The notes under the pieces: model-generated
Database searches by the model: none
Seen by the model: only the letters and a program-made list of their open reading frames with translations
What the model was told of the DNA's origin: nothing
Shown: piece by piece, positions 7,890 through 16,991 of the stretch
How the letters are laid out: every line of letters starts with the position of its first letter
Numbering within the stretch: the stretch's first letter is position 1
Position numbers and translations under genes: made by a program
Origin: Parabacteroides sp. An277
Lineage (GTDB): Bacteria; Bacteroidota; Bacteroidia; Bacteroidales; Tannerellaceae
Direction: 5' to 3'
Assembly (NCBI RefSeq): GCF_002159645.1
Contig: NZ_NFJB01000006.1
Span: 56,831 to 120,830, forward strand
Length of the DNA stretch: 64,000 nt

Positions 7890-8789
7890 ATGAAACACCA
7901 ACTTTGTTGTATCGGGCATATTACGCACGATAAAATTATTACGCCACGACGGACAGCCCATCAGCCGGGCGGTACGTCTTATTATTTCTCACACGCCATC
8001 CGCTGTTTGCCAGACATCAATTATATGTTGGTCACAGCACTGGGCGCCGAAGATATGCATGTAGTTGACGAATTGCGTCGCGAAGGTATTTTGGTCAAGG
8101 TAATGCCTTCCCGCCAGTCGGTTTATTTCGAGAATATTTATGGCGAGAACCAAGATAACCGTACCCAGCATGTATTGGCAAAGGCAGACCCCTTTACTAT
8201 TGAATACCTGCAAGACTTGGAGGCACAGATTTTCCATCTGGGTAGCTTGTTGGCCGACGATTTCTCTCTCGAAGTAGTAGCCTACTTGTCGAAGAAGGGA
8301 CGTATTTCCATTGACGCGCAAGGTTATCTCCGCGAAGTGCAAGGCGAAGATGTTTTTCCTGTAGACTGGGACCGGAAGGAGGAATTCCTGCGGTATGTCC
8401 ATTTCCTGAAGGCCAATGAACCGGAAACGTTGGCCTTGACGGGGACCAACGACCCGATGGTCGCAGCCGTCCAACTTCATGCGTGGGGTGTAAAAGAGGT
8501 GCTACTGACGCTTGGCAGCAACGGTTCTGTGATTTATGATGGTTCGGATTTCCATTTCATACCTGCTTATCGTCCGCGAGAGGTGGTCGATGCGACGGGA
8601 TGTGGCGATACCTATATGACAGGCTATCTTTATGGCCGTGCGAAAGGATGGAGTATCGACGACGCAGGCCGGTTTGCGGCTGCCATGTCTACGTTGAAAA
8701 TAGAGGCTATCGGTCCCTTTTCCGGTTCGTTGGACGATATTCGTGGTTGTATGGAAACAGCCGAACGTACTTATCCTTGCATTTCTTGA
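7890..8789 (+). CDS. PfkB/ribokinase-family carbohydrate or nucleoside kinase
   Basis: 299 residues. The N-terminal glycine motif is PGGTSYYFSHAI and the C-terminal PfkB signature is VVDATGCGDTYMTGYL, with the catalytic Asp in GCGD (about residue 238). These enzymes phosphorylate a sugar or nucleoside hydroxyl with ATP in the cytoplasm; the substrate is not evident. The gene follows the lyase by 60 bp and has its own -7 box. It overlaps the convergent radical SAM gene by 19 bp. Confidence 0.8.
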   Translation: MKHQLCCIGHITHDKIITPRRTAHQPGGTSYYFSHAIRCLPDINYMLVTALGAEDMHVVDELRREGILVKVMPSRQSVYFENIYGENQDNRTQHVLAKADPFTIEYLQDLEAQIFHLGSLLADDFSLEVVAYLSKKGRISIDAQGYLREVQGEDVFPVDWDRKEEFLRYVHFLKANEPETLALTGTNDPMVAAVQLHAWGVKEVLLTLGSNGSVIYDGSDFHFIPAYRPREVVDATGCGDTYMTGYLYGRAKGWSIDDAGRFAAAMSTLKIEAIGPFSGSLDDIRGCMETAERTYPCIS

Positions 8790-9706
8790 TATAACCGGCC
8801 TTGCCATGTCTGCCGTTCGGCAAACCGCCGGTCTACTTTCGATACGAATTCGTAGTTTTTCAGTCCCCAATCGGGCGCTATCAGCAGCTCCTTGGGCGAC
8901 TGCGACACGAATCGTTCGACAACCAGTTGCGGGCGGATTCGTTCTACGAAATCCACGACCAACTCCACATATTCATCTACGTCATACAGGTGGAAATCAT
9001 CCGGATTCGATTCATATTCCTTTGCCATGCGGGTATTCCGGATTAATTGCAACTGGTGAAGTTTGAGCGTCTCCAGCGGCAGGCTGGAAATGCGTGTGGC
9101 ATGTTGCAGGATTTCTTCCCTCGTTTCGCCCGGAAGTCCCAGGATGAGGTGCGCTCCCGTATGGATGCCCTGTGCAGCCGTTCGCCGGATAGCCTCTTCC
9201 GCCTCGGCATACGTATGCCCCCGGTTGATGCGTTGCAGCGTGCGGTCCAACGTACTCTCTACGCCATATTCCACCATCACGAACTGCTTTCGGGCTAATT
9301 CCGCGAAATAATCCAACAGTTTGTCAGGCATGCAATCGGGACGCGTCCCCACGATCAGGCCCACGACTCCCTCCACACGCAACGCTTCCTCGTATTTGGC
9401 TATTAATTGTTCGGTTTCGCCATACGTGTTGGTGTAGGATTGGAAATAAGCCAAGTAGCGCATCGTCGGATATTTACGGCTGAAAAAACGGATGCCTTCC
9501 GTCAATTGTTGTGTGACGGATTTCTCCCGCTGGCAATAGTCTGGGCTGAATGTCTGGTTATTGCAATACGTGCAGCCGCCCCAACCTTTCGTCCCGTCCC
9601 GGTTCGGGCACGAAAATCCGGCATTGATGGATATTTTCTGTACCTTTCCCTCGAAGAATCTCCCCAAGAAAACCGCCAAATCCCTATATGCTTTCTTCGT
9701 TTCCAT
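8771..9706 (-). CDS. TIGR01212-family radical SAM protein (YhcC-like)
   Basis: 311 residues from METKKAYRDL. The cysteine cluster CPNRDGTKGWGGCTYC binds the 4Fe-4S cluster for S-adenosylmethionine cleavage. GVESTLDRTLQRINRGHTY and GAHLILGLPGETREE are typical of the YhcC/TIGR01212 group, whose substrate I cannot name. An upstream ATG at 9742 is rejected because the -33 and -7 promoter boxes lie between it and this start. The transcript would begin within a few bases of the ATG, so the mRNA is essentially leaderless. The 3' end overlaps the convergent kinase gene. Confidence 0.85.
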   Translation of the reverse strand: METKKAYRDLAVFLGRFFEGKVQKISINAGFSCPNRDGTKGWGGCTYCNNQTFSPDYCQREKSVTQQLTEGIRFFSRKYPTMRYLAYFQSYTNTYGETEQLIAKYEEALRVEGVVGLIVGTRPDCMPDKLLDYFAELARKQFVMVEYGVESTLDRTLQRINRGHTYAEAEEAIRRTAAQGIHTGAHLILGLPGETREEILQHATRISSLPLETLKLHQLQLIRNTRMAKEYESNPDDFHLYDVDEYVELVVDFVERIRPQLVVERFVSQSPKELLIAPDWGLKNYEFVSKVDRRFAERQTWQGRLYQEMQG

Positions 9707-9711
9707 GGCTG

Positions 9712-9743
9712 CAAAGGTACATGGATTTTGGGCGTTTTGCAAA
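9712..9743 (-). promoter_or_regulatory. Promoter of the radical SAM gene (leaderless)
   Basis: TTTG (9743-9740), 20-bp spacer, TACCTTTG (9719-9712) on the minus strand. The expected start site (about 9705-9706) coincides with the start codon at 9706. Confidence 0.75.
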
Positions 9744-9749
9744 TGCTCT

Positions 9750-10015
9750 TTCCGTTCTTTTCTCTTGAAAGAAAAGAACGAAGGGGCGATAATTCCTTTT
9801 TCTTTCCAAAAAAATAGATAGAAAATAGAAGCTGTAGCCCTTTCATACCCTTCTTTAGTTCTATTTCATTTGAAAAATAGCTAAAGAAGGCTTCTTGAAT
9901 ACTATTTCTTTTGAAATAGAACTAAAGAAGACTTCTTGAGCTCTATTATTTTTAAAATAGGTATCAGGAGCCCTTCTTTGCCTTTATTTCAAAAAAAATG
10001 ATAGCAAAGAAGAGG
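9750..10015. repeat. Cluster of consecutive AT-rich hairpins
   Basis: The 450-bp gap between the divergent radical SAM and sugar-isomerase genes holds at least four hairpins in a row. The first is a 26-bp inverted repeat at 9754-9779 (GTTCTTTTC ... GAAAAGAAC), found again identically at 63315-63340. The next three are built from CTTCTTTAG / CTAAAGAAG arms around ATTTC-TTTTGAAATAG cores, between about 9860 and 10015. No reading frame of interest is present. Confidence 0.55.
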
Positions 10016-10156
10016 TCGAAAACGCTTCTTGGGAAGAATCCGGACCAGATACCTGACTGGAGAGAAAAAAATTGGCCGGTTCGTGTTGCATATCCGGAAA
10101 TATATCCTTACTTTCGCGGTGCTAATAAGAAAAACGACATTAAAAAATAGAATACT

Positions 10157-11071
10157 ATGCAAAGCAGACGAGAATTTTTGAAAAATGCCTCTTGGATGAT
10201 GGCAGGCGGACTCTTGGCTCCGCAATTATTAGCCTCTTGTGGTGGAAAAACGAATACACAAGCCGCTTCCCAGACGGCACAGGCCGTTTCCCAATCGAAA
10301 AACATAGGATTGCAACTTTATTCCTTGCGCGATGATATTGCCAAAGATGGCATCCAACCGGTGCTCGAAACCGTGGCCAAGATGGGATATAAAAACCTCG
10401 AAATGGCAAATTATGAGGATGGAAAAATCTATGGACTGGCTCCTGCGGATTTTCGTAAACGGGTGGAAGACCTGGGAATGCGTTGCGTGAGTGCCCATGT
10501 CGGACAGGCATACGACAAGGAGAAGGATGCGGAAGTCATGGCTTGGTGGGACCGCGCCATCGAAGCTCACCGCGAAGTGGGTGCGAAATTTATCATCCAA
10601 CCTTGGATGGCTGTGGACGACAAGACCACGCTTGATTACCTCAAGATGTATTGCGATTATTACAGCCGGGTAGGCGAGAAGGCAACGCAGGCCGGACTGA
10701 TATTCGGTTATCATAATCATGCCTTCGAGTTCAAGCAGGTGGAAGGCACGCTTATCTACGATTTCTTGTTAGACCATGTAGATAAGCAGCATGTGCGCTT
10801 TGAATTGGATGTTTATTGGGCACAATATGGAGGCGGAGACCCTGTTAAACTGCTGAAGGAAAAAGCCGACCAAATCCGGGCGGTGCATATCAAAGACGAG
10901 AAGGAAATCGGGGCAAGCGGCAAGATGAACTTCGAACCGATATTCCAGCAAATGTACGCAAGCGGGATAGAAGATTGGTTTGTAGAAGTAGAAGCCTATA
11001 CGAATGGAAACCCGGTAGCCAGCGTACAGCAGAGCTACGAGTTCCTGGCAAAGGCTCCTTATGTAAAATGA
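10157..11071 (+). CDS. Tat-exported sugar phosphate isomerase/epimerase-like TIM-barrel lipoprotein
   Basis: 304 residues. The N-terminus MQSRREFLKNASWMMAGGLL is a twin-arginine signal, followed by a lipobox LLASC, so the protein is folded with its metal before export and then lipid-anchored. The remainder is an AP-endonuclease-2/xylose-isomerase-like TIM barrel with metal-ligand segments FGYHNHAFEF, ELDVYWAQYGG, AVHIKDEKE and DWFVEVEAY. Family members isomerise or epimerise sugars; the substrate is unknown. It converges on the HAD hydrolase gene with a 13-bp overlap. Confidence 0.85.
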   Translation: MQSRREFLKNASWMMAGGLLAPQLLASCGGKTNTQAASQTAQAVSQSKNIGLQLYSLRDDIAKDGIQPVLETVAKMGYKNLEMANYEDGKIYGLAPADFRKRVEDLGMRCVSAHVGQAYDKEKDAEVMAWWDRAIEAHREVGAKFIIQPWMAVDDKTTLDYLKMYCDYYSRVGEKATQAGLIFGYHNHAFEFKQVEGTLIYDFLLDHVDKQHVRFELDVYWAQYGGGDPVKLLKEKADQIRAVHIKDEKEIGASGKMNFEPIFQQMYASGIEDWFVEVEAYTNGNPVASVQQSYEFLAKAPYVK

Positions 11072-11802
11072 ATCACGTCCATTAACAGGGGGAATGAATG
11101 AGCCAAAGCGTCCATCGAAGGAAACAGAAGATGGGCGCCTTCTTTTTGGAGGTCGGCATCGGAAAGTGGCCCGGTATTGACGGCGATGGTGAAAATGCCC
11201 GCAGCCACACCGGCATGTACGCCCATCGGGGCATTTTCGACGACTATTGCTTCGTGAGGTGCGACTCCCGCCTTTTGCAATCCCATCCAATAGGGTTCAG
11301 GATGCGGCTTCCCGATTTTGACGTCGAATGCCGTTACCATTTTGTCCGTCGAGAAACATCCTGGGAAAGAATGCTCCAATTTGTCGAGAAGGCTCCGTTG
11401 CCCTGAGCCAGTGACGACGACGCGTTGAAGCCCAAACGAACGTACCACACGGAGAACATCCGCTGCGCCCGGCATCGGATTGCCATCGTTATAGCGGGTG
11501 AAGAGTGCCGCCTTCTCGGCATAAAGGTCCTGTTTTTCCGCTTCGGTAGCATCCCGATGGAATGTCCGTTGGAACAAGGCGTTGATGGTGCCTGCCCCGG
11601 TTTGTCCTTCCCATAGATAAAAATCTTTCTCTTCGGCCAAGAGATGATGTCGCGCGGATATTTCCATCCACGACCGGGCATGATGTCGCATCGAATCGTA
11701 AAGCACGCCGTCCATATCGAAGAGGACCGCCTTCGGGTTTAACCGTTTGCCCGTCTGGAAAGCATAATGCTCAACGGCTTTTTTGATCGTTTCTTTTTCC
11801 AT
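11059..11802 (-). CDS. HAD-superfamily phosphatase / beta-phosphoglucomutase-like
   Basis: 247 residues. Motif I LFDMDGVLYDS (nucleophile Asp at about 29) is followed by a helical cap domain, motif II VVTGSG, Lys in KIGKPHPEPY and motif IV VVENAPMGVHAG. This is the subfamily of beta-phosphoglucomutases and sugar phosphatases. It is a cytoplasmic enzyme with unknown substrate. The terminator of the pgi operon lies immediately upstream, so it needs its own promoter, which I could not identify. Confidence 0.85.
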   Translation of the reverse strand: MEKETIKKAVEHYAFQTGKRLNPKAVLFDMDGVLYDSMRHHARSWMEISARHHLLAEEKDFYLWEGQTGAGTINALFQRTFHRDATEAEKQDLYAEKAALFTRYNDGNPMPGAADVLRVVRSFGLQRVVVTGSGQRSLLDKLEHSFPGCFSTDKMVTAFDVKIGKPHPEPYWMGLQKAGVAPHEAIVVENAPMGVHAGVAAGIFTIAVNTGPLSDADLQKEGAHLLFPSMDALAHSFPLLMDVIHFT

Positions 11803-11816
11803 TAATAATCGTACTT

Positions 11817-11852
11817 AAAAAAGGAAAGCACGCCGAGGATGGCGTACTTTCC
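11817..11852 (-). terminator. Intrinsic terminator of lysS-gpsA-pgi
   Basis: Stem GGAAAGtACGCC / GGCGTgCTTTCC with loop ATCCTC, then six T on the minus strand, 33 bp after the pgi stop. Confidence 0.8.
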
Positions 11853-11884
11853 CAAGAATAATATGAATAATTAAAGTTGAAGAA

Positions 11885-13231
11885 TTATAGTCTGCTTTTG
11901 ATGGCTTCGCTTTCCTTTTCGTATCCAGGTTTGTTGAGCAAAGCAAACATATTCTTCTTGTATGCTTCTACACCCGGTTGGTTGAACGGATTCACACCGA
12001 GCATATACCCGCTGATACCGCAAGCCTTTTCAAAGAAGTAGAAGAGCTGGCCGATGTAGTAAGGCGTGATAGCCGGCAACGAGATTTTCAGATTCGGAAC
12101 GCCGCCATCGACATGCGCCAGTTGCGTACCTAATTCTGCCATCTTGTTGACTTCATCCACATGTTTTCCGGCAAGGAAGTTCAACCCGTCGAGATTTTCC
12201 GCATCGGTCGGAACAATCATACTATGTTCCATTTCCTCTACCGAGATGACCGTTTCGAAAATCGTACGCTCGCCTTCTTGAATCCATTGGCCCATCGAGT
12301 GCAAATCCGTAGTCAAATCCACAGCTGCCGGGAAAATACCTTTACCCTCTTTGCCTTCGCTTTCGCCGTAAAGCTGTTTCCACCATTCAGCGATATAGTG
12401 CAATTTCGGATTGAAGTTGCACAAGATTTCGATTTTCTTTCCTGCTTTGTAGAGCTCATTACGTGTGGCCGCATAGATAGCCGCTGGATTTTCAGCGAAC
12501 GGTACGCTGGCATCGGTAGCTTTTTCCATAGAAACGGCGCCGGCTACCAACTCGCGGATGTTCACTCCAGCTACGGCAATCGGCAACAGACCGACAGGCG
12601 TCAGGACAGAGAAACGTCCACCCACATTGTCGGGGATAACAAACGTCTTGTATCCTTCTTGTGTGGCCAACGTACGCAAAGCGCCTTTTCGTGCATCTGT
12701 AATAGCTACGATGCGATGCTTCGCTTCTTCTTTACCTACGGCCTCTTCCAATTGCTTTTTCAACATGCGGAAAGCAATAGCCGGTTCGGTAGTTGTCCCC
12801 GATTTAGAGATATTGATGATACCGAACTGCTTGTCCTTTAGAATATCGCACAATTCATACAAGTAATCTTCCCCGATATTATGTCCGGCATAGAGCATTA
12901 CCGGGTTTTTACGGTTGGAGGTATGCAACCAATCGAAACTATTACTCATGGCTTCAATGACAGCGCGTGCTCCTAAGTAGCTACCTCCGATACCGATAGC
13001 AACAACTACTTCACACTTTGAACGCAACACTTCCGCCGTGTTTTCAATATCCGCCAGTTCTGCATCTGTAATCGATGATGGCAGATGCAACCAGCCTAAA
13101 AAGTCATTACCTGCTCCCGTGCCATTATGCAAGGTCGCCATACATGCGTTGGATTCCGTTTCCCGAGCGAAAACCTGTTCTTTAGAAACTGTTCCTAACG
13201 CCTTCTCAATGTTTAAACAAATGTTTTTCAT
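11885..13231 (-). CDS. pgi: Glucose-6-phosphate isomerase
   Basis: 448 residues, the short bacterial Pgi type. Signatures include [36 protein letters not shown], the active-site stretch [14 protein letters not shown] and [13 protein letters not shown]. It interconverts glucose-6-P and fructose-6-P in the cytoplasm. It is the third gene of an apparent lysS-gpsA-pgi operon (14 bp after gpsA) and is closed by the terminator at 11817-11852. Confidence 0.97.
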   Translation of the reverse strand: MKNICLNIEKALGTVSKEQVFARETESNACMATLHNGTGAGNDFLGWLHLPSSITDAELADIENTAEVLRSKCEVVVAIGIGGSYLGARAVIEAMSNSFDWLHTSNRKNPVMLYAGHNIGEDYLYELCDILKDKQFGIINISKSGTTTEPAIAFRMLKKQLEEAVGKEEAKHRIVAITDARKGALRTLATQEGYKTFVIPDNVGGRFSVLTPVGLLPIAVAGVNIRELVAGAVSMEKATDASVPFAENPAAIYAATRNELYKAGKKIEILCNFNPKLHYIAEWWKQLYGESEGKEGKGIFPAAVDLTTDLHSMGQWIQEGERTIFETVISVEEMEHSMIVPTDAENLDGLNFLAGKHVDEVNKMAELGTQLAHVDGGVPNLKISLPAITPYYIGQLFYFFEKACGISGYMLGVNPFNQPGVEAYKKNMFALLNKPGYEKESEAIKSRL

Positions 13232-13245
13232 AAAGCAATATCGGT

Positions 13246-14241
13246 TTATTTGAATGTTTGTGTTAATTGCCGGATTTCGATGGTAGGCGATTTTCGTTCA
13301 TATAAAATCGCGTATAAAGCATCTAATATCGGCATATTGACTTTATATTTCTCGTTAATTTCGTGGATACATTTGGTTCCGTAATATCCTTCGGCAATCA
13401 TTTCCATTTCCAGTTGGGCTGTTTTGACAGAATAACCTTTTCCTATCATCGTACCGAACGTACGGTTACGGCTGAAACGAGAATAAGCCGTCACCAGCAA
13501 GTCGCCCAAATAGACGGAATCCGTAATATCCCGTTCCAATCCATGTACGGCATATAGGAAATTACGCATTTCTTCGATGGCATTGCAGATAAATACAGCC
13601 AAGAAATTATCACCATATTTCATGCCATGGCAGATGCCTGCTACAATTGCATAGACGTTTTTCAACACAGACGCATATTCAATACCTGTCACATCTTTGC
13701 AGCAATAGTTCCGCAAATAAGTATTCCGGAAGACCGGAGAGAGCTGCTTCACATAGTCGATGTTTGGGCAAGCCAGCGTGATGTACGACAAACGCTCTAA
13801 CGCAATCTCCTCGGCGTGGCAAGGCCCTCCGATAACGGCAATATGTTCGATGGGCACGTTGTAATATTCGGAAAAGTAATCCGCAATCAACATGTTCTCG
13901 TCAGGTACAATGCCTTTGATGGCGGAAATGATGAATTTGTCGTGCAAGGAAGTCGTTACCTTTTGCAGATGCTGTTTTAAGAAAGGCGAAGGCGTGGCGA
14001 ATATCAACGTATCCGATTCCTTTATCGCCTTATTGATATCGGAATAAAATGTAATCCGATCCAAATCGAATTCCACAGCCGACAGATAACTGGGGTTATG
14101 CCCCGTTTGTAAGAACGCCTGAATTTGGTCTTCCCGGCGCATATACCAGTTTATCGTTTCTTGAGTTGAAAGTACAATCTTGGCTAAAGCGGTAGCCCAA
14201 CTACCGCCTCCCATTATTGCAATTTTACCAGGCAAATTCAT
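13246..14241 (-). CDS. gpsA: NAD(P)H-dependent glycerol-3-phosphate dehydrogenase
   Basis: 331 residues. It has the N-terminal nucleotide-binding loop [16 protein letters not shown] and conserved [19 protein letters not shown]. The catalytic Lys lies in the helical domain ([21 protein letters not shown]), with signature [23 protein letters not shown] further on. It makes sn-glycerol-3-phosphate for phospholipid synthesis from dihydroxyacetone phosphate. It lies 14 bp from both lysS and pgi. Confidence 0.95.
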   Translation of the reverse strand: MNLPGKIAIMGGGSWATALAKIVLSTQETINWYMRREDQIQAFLQTGHNPSYLSAVEFDLDRITFYSDINKAIKESDTLIFATPSPFLKQHLQKVTTSLHDKFIISAIKGIVPDENMLIADYFSEYYNVPIEHIAVIGGPCHAEEIALERLSYITLACPNIDYVKQLSPVFRNTYLRNYCCKDVTGIEYASVLKNVYAIVAGICHGMKYGDNFLAVFICNAIEEMRNFLYAVHGLERDITDSVYLGDLLVTAYSRFSRNRTFGTMIGKGYSVKTAQLEMEMIAEGYYGTKCIHEINEKYKVNMPILDALYAILYERKSPTIEIRQLTQTFK

Positions 14242-14255
14242 GCTTATATCCAGTT

Positions 14256-15986
14256 TTATTTAGCTGCATTCGCAATCCATTCGGCAACTTGTTCGACCGT
14301 CGGGTTGGTTAAATCCAGCTTATATTTCTTGTTCAGTTCGCAAAGTTCTTGTCGTACCTTGTTGGGGTTTGCCTCTTTCAAGACATCGAGCGTCACGTAT
14401 CCGGCTTTTTGCAAAGCAGGTACCCACTCTTTGTCTACGCCAATGGCGGCATATTTCTCTGCTGAATCTTTTTTTACACTCTTTTCTGGACGCATTTGTG
14501 GGAAGAGCAGCACTTCTTGGATGGTAGTTTGCCCGGTCATTAACATGACTAACCGGTCGATACCGATACCGATGCCGCTCGTTGGTGGCATACCATATTC
14601 CAATGCACGCATGAAGTCTTGGTCGATAATCATCGCTTCGTCGTCTCCTTTGTCGGCCAAGCGCATCTGTTCTTTGAAACGGGCTTCTTGGTCGATAGGG
14701 TCGTTCAATTCGGAATAAGCGTTTGCCAATTCCTTTCCGTTGACCATCAATTCGAAGCGTTCCGTCAAGCCGGGCTTACTACGGTGCATCTTCGTCAGCG
14801 GTGACATCTCTACTGGATAGTCTATAATAAAGGTAGGCTGGATGAAAGTACCTTCACAGAATTCACCAAAGATTTCATCTATCAGTTTGCCTTTCCCCAT
14901 GGTCTCGTCGATTTCCATATTTAGCTTCTGGCATACTTCCCGGATTTGGGCTTCGTCCATGCCTTCGAGGTCATATCCAGTCTTTTCCTTGATGGCTTCC
15001 AAGATAGGCAAGCGGCGATAGGGTGCTTTGAAGCTGATGGTCTTACCATCGACTACGGTTTCACTCGAACCGTTGACGGTGACGCAGATTTCTTCCAACA
15101 ATTTTTCGGTGAACGACATCATCCAGTTATAGTCTTTATATTGGACATACAGCTCCATGCAGGTGAATTCCGGATTGTGCGTGCGGTCCATTCCTTCATT
15201 GCGGAAGTTTTTACCAATTTCGTATACACCTTCGAAACCACCAACTATCAATCTTTTGAGGTAAAGTTCCGTTGCAATGCGCATATACATATCTATATCT
15301 AACGCATTGAAGTGGGTGATAAAAGGACGGGCACTGGCACCTCCTGGAATGGATTGCAGCGTAGGCGTTTCTACTTCTGTATATCCGGCATCGTCCAATA
15401 CGCGGCGCATGGTCTTCAATACTTTAGCTCGTTTCAGGAAAATGTCCTTCACGCCTTCGTTTACTACCAAGTCCACATACCGTTGGCGATAGCGCAATTC
15501 CGGGTCGTTGAATCCATCGTAGGCCACCCCATCTTTGTATTTGACGATCGGAAGCGGGCGTAACGATTTGGACAGTACAGTGATTTCTTCCGCGTGGATA
15601 GAGATTTCACCCATTTGCGTACGGAATACATATCCTTTGATGCCGACGAAATCGCCAATATCCAGCAATTTTTTGAATACAATATTATATAGGTCTTTAT
15701 TTTCGTCCGGACAAATATCGTCACGCGAAATGTATACTTGGATACGTCCTTCTGAATCCTGCAACTCCATGAAGGAAGCCTTTCCCATGATGCGACGGCT
15801 CATGATACGTCCGGCCACGCGTACTTGGCGCGGCGCGTCATCGTCTTGGAAGGAGGCTTTTATCTCTTTCGAAAACGCGTTTGTTACATACTCTGCGGCG
15901 GGGTATGGCTCAATCCCCATCTGGCGTAATTGCGCCATGCTATTCCGCCTTATGATTTCCTGTTCGCTCAGTTCTAATAGATTCAT
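14256..15986 (-). CDS. lysS: Lysine--tRNA ligase, class II
   Basis: 576 residues, longer than E. coli LysS (505) through a C-terminal helical extension (about 510-576) common in Bacteroidetes. It has an N-terminal OB-fold ([18 protein letters not shown]), motif 2 around [19 protein letters not shown], and motif 3 [15 protein letters not shown]. It charges tRNA-Lys. First gene of the lysS-gpsA-pgi operon. Confidence 0.97.
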   Translation of the reverse strand: MNLLELSEQEIIRRNSMAQLRQMGIEPYPAAEYVTNAFSKEIKASFQDDDAPRQVRVAGRIMSRRIMGKASFMELQDSEGRIQVYISRDDICPDENKDLYNIVFKKLLDIGDFVGIKGYVFRTQMGEISIHAEEITVLSKSLRPLPIVKYKDGVAYDGFNDPELRYRQRYVDLVVNEGVKDIFLKRAKVLKTMRRVLDDAGYTEVETPTLQSIPGGASARPFITHFNALDIDMYMRIATELYLKRLIVGGFEGVYEIGKNFRNEGMDRTHNPEFTCMELYVQYKDYNWMMSFTEKLLEEICVTVNGSSETVVDGKTISFKAPYRRLPILEAIKEKTGYDLEGMDEAQIREVCQKLNMEIDETMGKGKLIDEIFGEFCEGTFIQPTFIIDYPVEMSPLTKMHRSKPGLTERFELMVNGKELANAYSELNDPIDQEARFKEQMRLADKGDDEAMIIDQDFMRALEYGMPPTSGIGIGIDRLVMLMTGQTTIQEVLLFPQMRPEKSVKKDSAEKYAAIGVDKEWVPALQKAGYVTLDVLKEANPNKVRQELCELNKKYKLDLTNPTVEQVAEWIANAAK

Positions 15987-16014
15987 TACGCTACTACTTT
16001 GTATAAATACAGTG

Positions 16015-16022
16015 CAAAAATA
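16015..16022 (-). promoter_or_regulatory. Putative -7 box of lysS
   Basis: TATTTTTG on the minus strand, 29 bp upstream of the lysS start. No clear -33 element. Confidence 0.4.
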
Positions 16023-16085
16023 TAAAAAATCTCGGTATGAAAATCGTATTACAAAGAAAAAACCGTATCCGAGCGATTTCTTCCG

Positions 16086-16127
16086 AAAAAAGAAAGAGGA
16101 AATATCCCGTTTTGGAATATCTCCTCT
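16086..16127 (-). terminator. Terminator of the tRNA-His pair
   Basis: Stem AGAGGAgATATtCC / GGgATATtTCCTCT (16095-16127) followed by a T-rich run on the minus strand, about 12 bp beyond the second tRNA. Confidence 0.75.
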
Positions 16128-16139
16128 CGCCTAAATGAG

Positions 16140-16214
16140 GGTGAAAGATGGGGCTCGAACCCACGACCCTTGGAACCACAATCCAATGCTCTAACCAACT
16201 GAGCTACATTCACC
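16140..16214 (-). tRNA. tRNA-His (GTG), copy 2 of a tandem pair
   Basis: 75 nt cloverleaf. The anticodon stem TTGGA/TCCAA holds loop TTGTGGT (anticodon GTG), with a T-loop TTCGAGC. The His-specific extra G at -1 faces C73. CCA is not encoded. The acceptor stem has a U6-U67 mismatch, also present in the other copy. The two gene bodies are identical over the compared sequence. Confidence 0.95.
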
Positions 16215-16249
16215 ATGTCTGTCTTTTTGAAAATCCGTTCCCACTACGG

Positions 16250-16324
16250 GGTGAAAGATGGGGCTCGAACCCACGACCCTTGGAACCACAATCCAATGCT
16301 CTAACCAACTGAGCTACATTCACC
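16250..16324 (-). tRNA. tRNA-His (GTG), copy 1 of a tandem pair
   Basis: Same sequence and structure as the copy at 16140-16214, 35 bp upstream of it and nearest the promoter. It has G-1/C73 identity elements, anticodon GTG and the U6-U67 mismatch. CCA is not encoded. Confidence 0.95.
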
Positions 16325-16366
16325 ATATTCCGTCTCTTTGGAAACCTCTTTTCCTGAAAGACGGTG

Positions 16367-16397
16367 CAAAGGTAAGCATAATTTTTGATTCTGCAAA
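16367..16397 (-). promoter_or_regulatory. Promoter of the tRNA-His pair
   Basis: TTTG (16397-16394), 19-bp spacer, TACCTTTG (16374-16367) on the minus strand. It predicts a short leader containing CCGTCTTTC / GAGACGG arms before the first tRNA. Confidence 0.8.
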
Positions 16398-16472
16398 TAT
16401 TCTGGAGAAAAACACGCTTTTTCTTTGCGTCAACCAAGTTTTTTAAACCTGCCGGGTAGAATTTATTCCTAT

Positions 16473-16507
16473 TTTGCTTGGAAATATCAAAAATATGCTT
16501 ACCTTTG
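16473..16507 (+). promoter_or_regulatory. Promoter of tRNA-Trp
   Basis: TACCTTTG at 16500-16507. Candidate -33 elements are TTTG at 16473 (spacer 23) or CTTG at 16477 (spacer 19). The tRNA begins 11 bp downstream. Confidence 0.75.
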
Positions 16508-16517
16508 CACTCGAAAT

Positions 16518-16590
16518 ACGGAACTAGCTCAGTTGGTAGAGCACTGGTCTCCAAAACCAGGTGTCGGGAGTTCGAGCCTCTCGTTCCGTG
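16518..16590 (+). tRNA. tRNA-Trp (CCA)
   Basis: 73 nt. The acceptor ACGGAAC/GTTCCGT is perfectly paired with discriminator G73. The anticodon stem CTGGT/ACCAG holds loop CTCCAAA (anticodon CCA), and the T-arm has TTCGAGC. CCA is not encoded. It is transcribed divergently from the tRNA-His pair. Confidence 0.96.
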
Positions 16591-16633
16591 CATTATTTTA
16601 TTTCATAGTTTTAAGGTTTTTGATTTAGTTGGG

Positions 16634-16667
16634 GCTGTCGGATGTTGGTCATTCGGCAGCTTTTTTA
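16634..16667 (+). terminator. Terminator after tRNA-Trp
   Basis: Stem GCTGTCGGATG / CATTCGGCAGC (with G-U pairs) and loop TTGGT, then a six-T run that merges into the adjoining tandem array. Confidence 0.75.
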
Positions 16668-16771
16668 TTTATAATGGTCCTTTCTTTTATTTATAGTGGA
16701 AATCTTTTTTATTTATAGCGAAAACCTTTTTTATTTATAACGGGAATCTTTTTCGATAATAACGAGAATCC
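16661..16771. repeat. 22-bp-period degenerate tandem array (site 2)
   Basis: About five units of TTTTATTTATAGCGGAAACC-like sequence, period 22, ending in a unit containing ATAACGAGAATCC. The rest of the 400-bp gap up to the sulfatase is AT-rich and shows only a promoter-like box at 16831. Confidence 0.65.
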
Positions 16772-16830
16772 AACCTCTTTATGATTGGAAAAATTCCTCC
16801 GAAAGGGATGAACTTTTCTGATTTTGTCAC

Positions 16831-16838
16831 TATCTTTG
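16831..16838 (+). promoter_or_regulatory. Putative -7 box of the sulfatase-fucosidase operon
   Basis: TATCTTTG. It implies an approximately 150-nt 5' leader before the sulfatase start, in which I saw no recognised riboswitch. Confidence 0.5.
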
Positions 16839-16991
16839 CCATATCTGTCAGGGATTATTTGATTTTTATTTGCAACAATAAGTTAAGTGATTCTGATGAC
16901 ATGGTAAAATTTTAGGCAACTTTTTGTTGCTTACATCTTCAGGAGAATTTTAAACTAAAGTGTTGCGGATGTAAGGATTAACTTTTATGTT

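Noticed and set aside
16210..16593. 127-codon frame across the tRNA region
   Set aside because: It covers tRNA-His and tRNA-Trp genes on both strands and is not a protein gene.
16661..16771. CRISPR-like array
   Set aside because: Units are degenerate and contiguous without unique spacers, the period is only 22 bp, and no cas genes are present.
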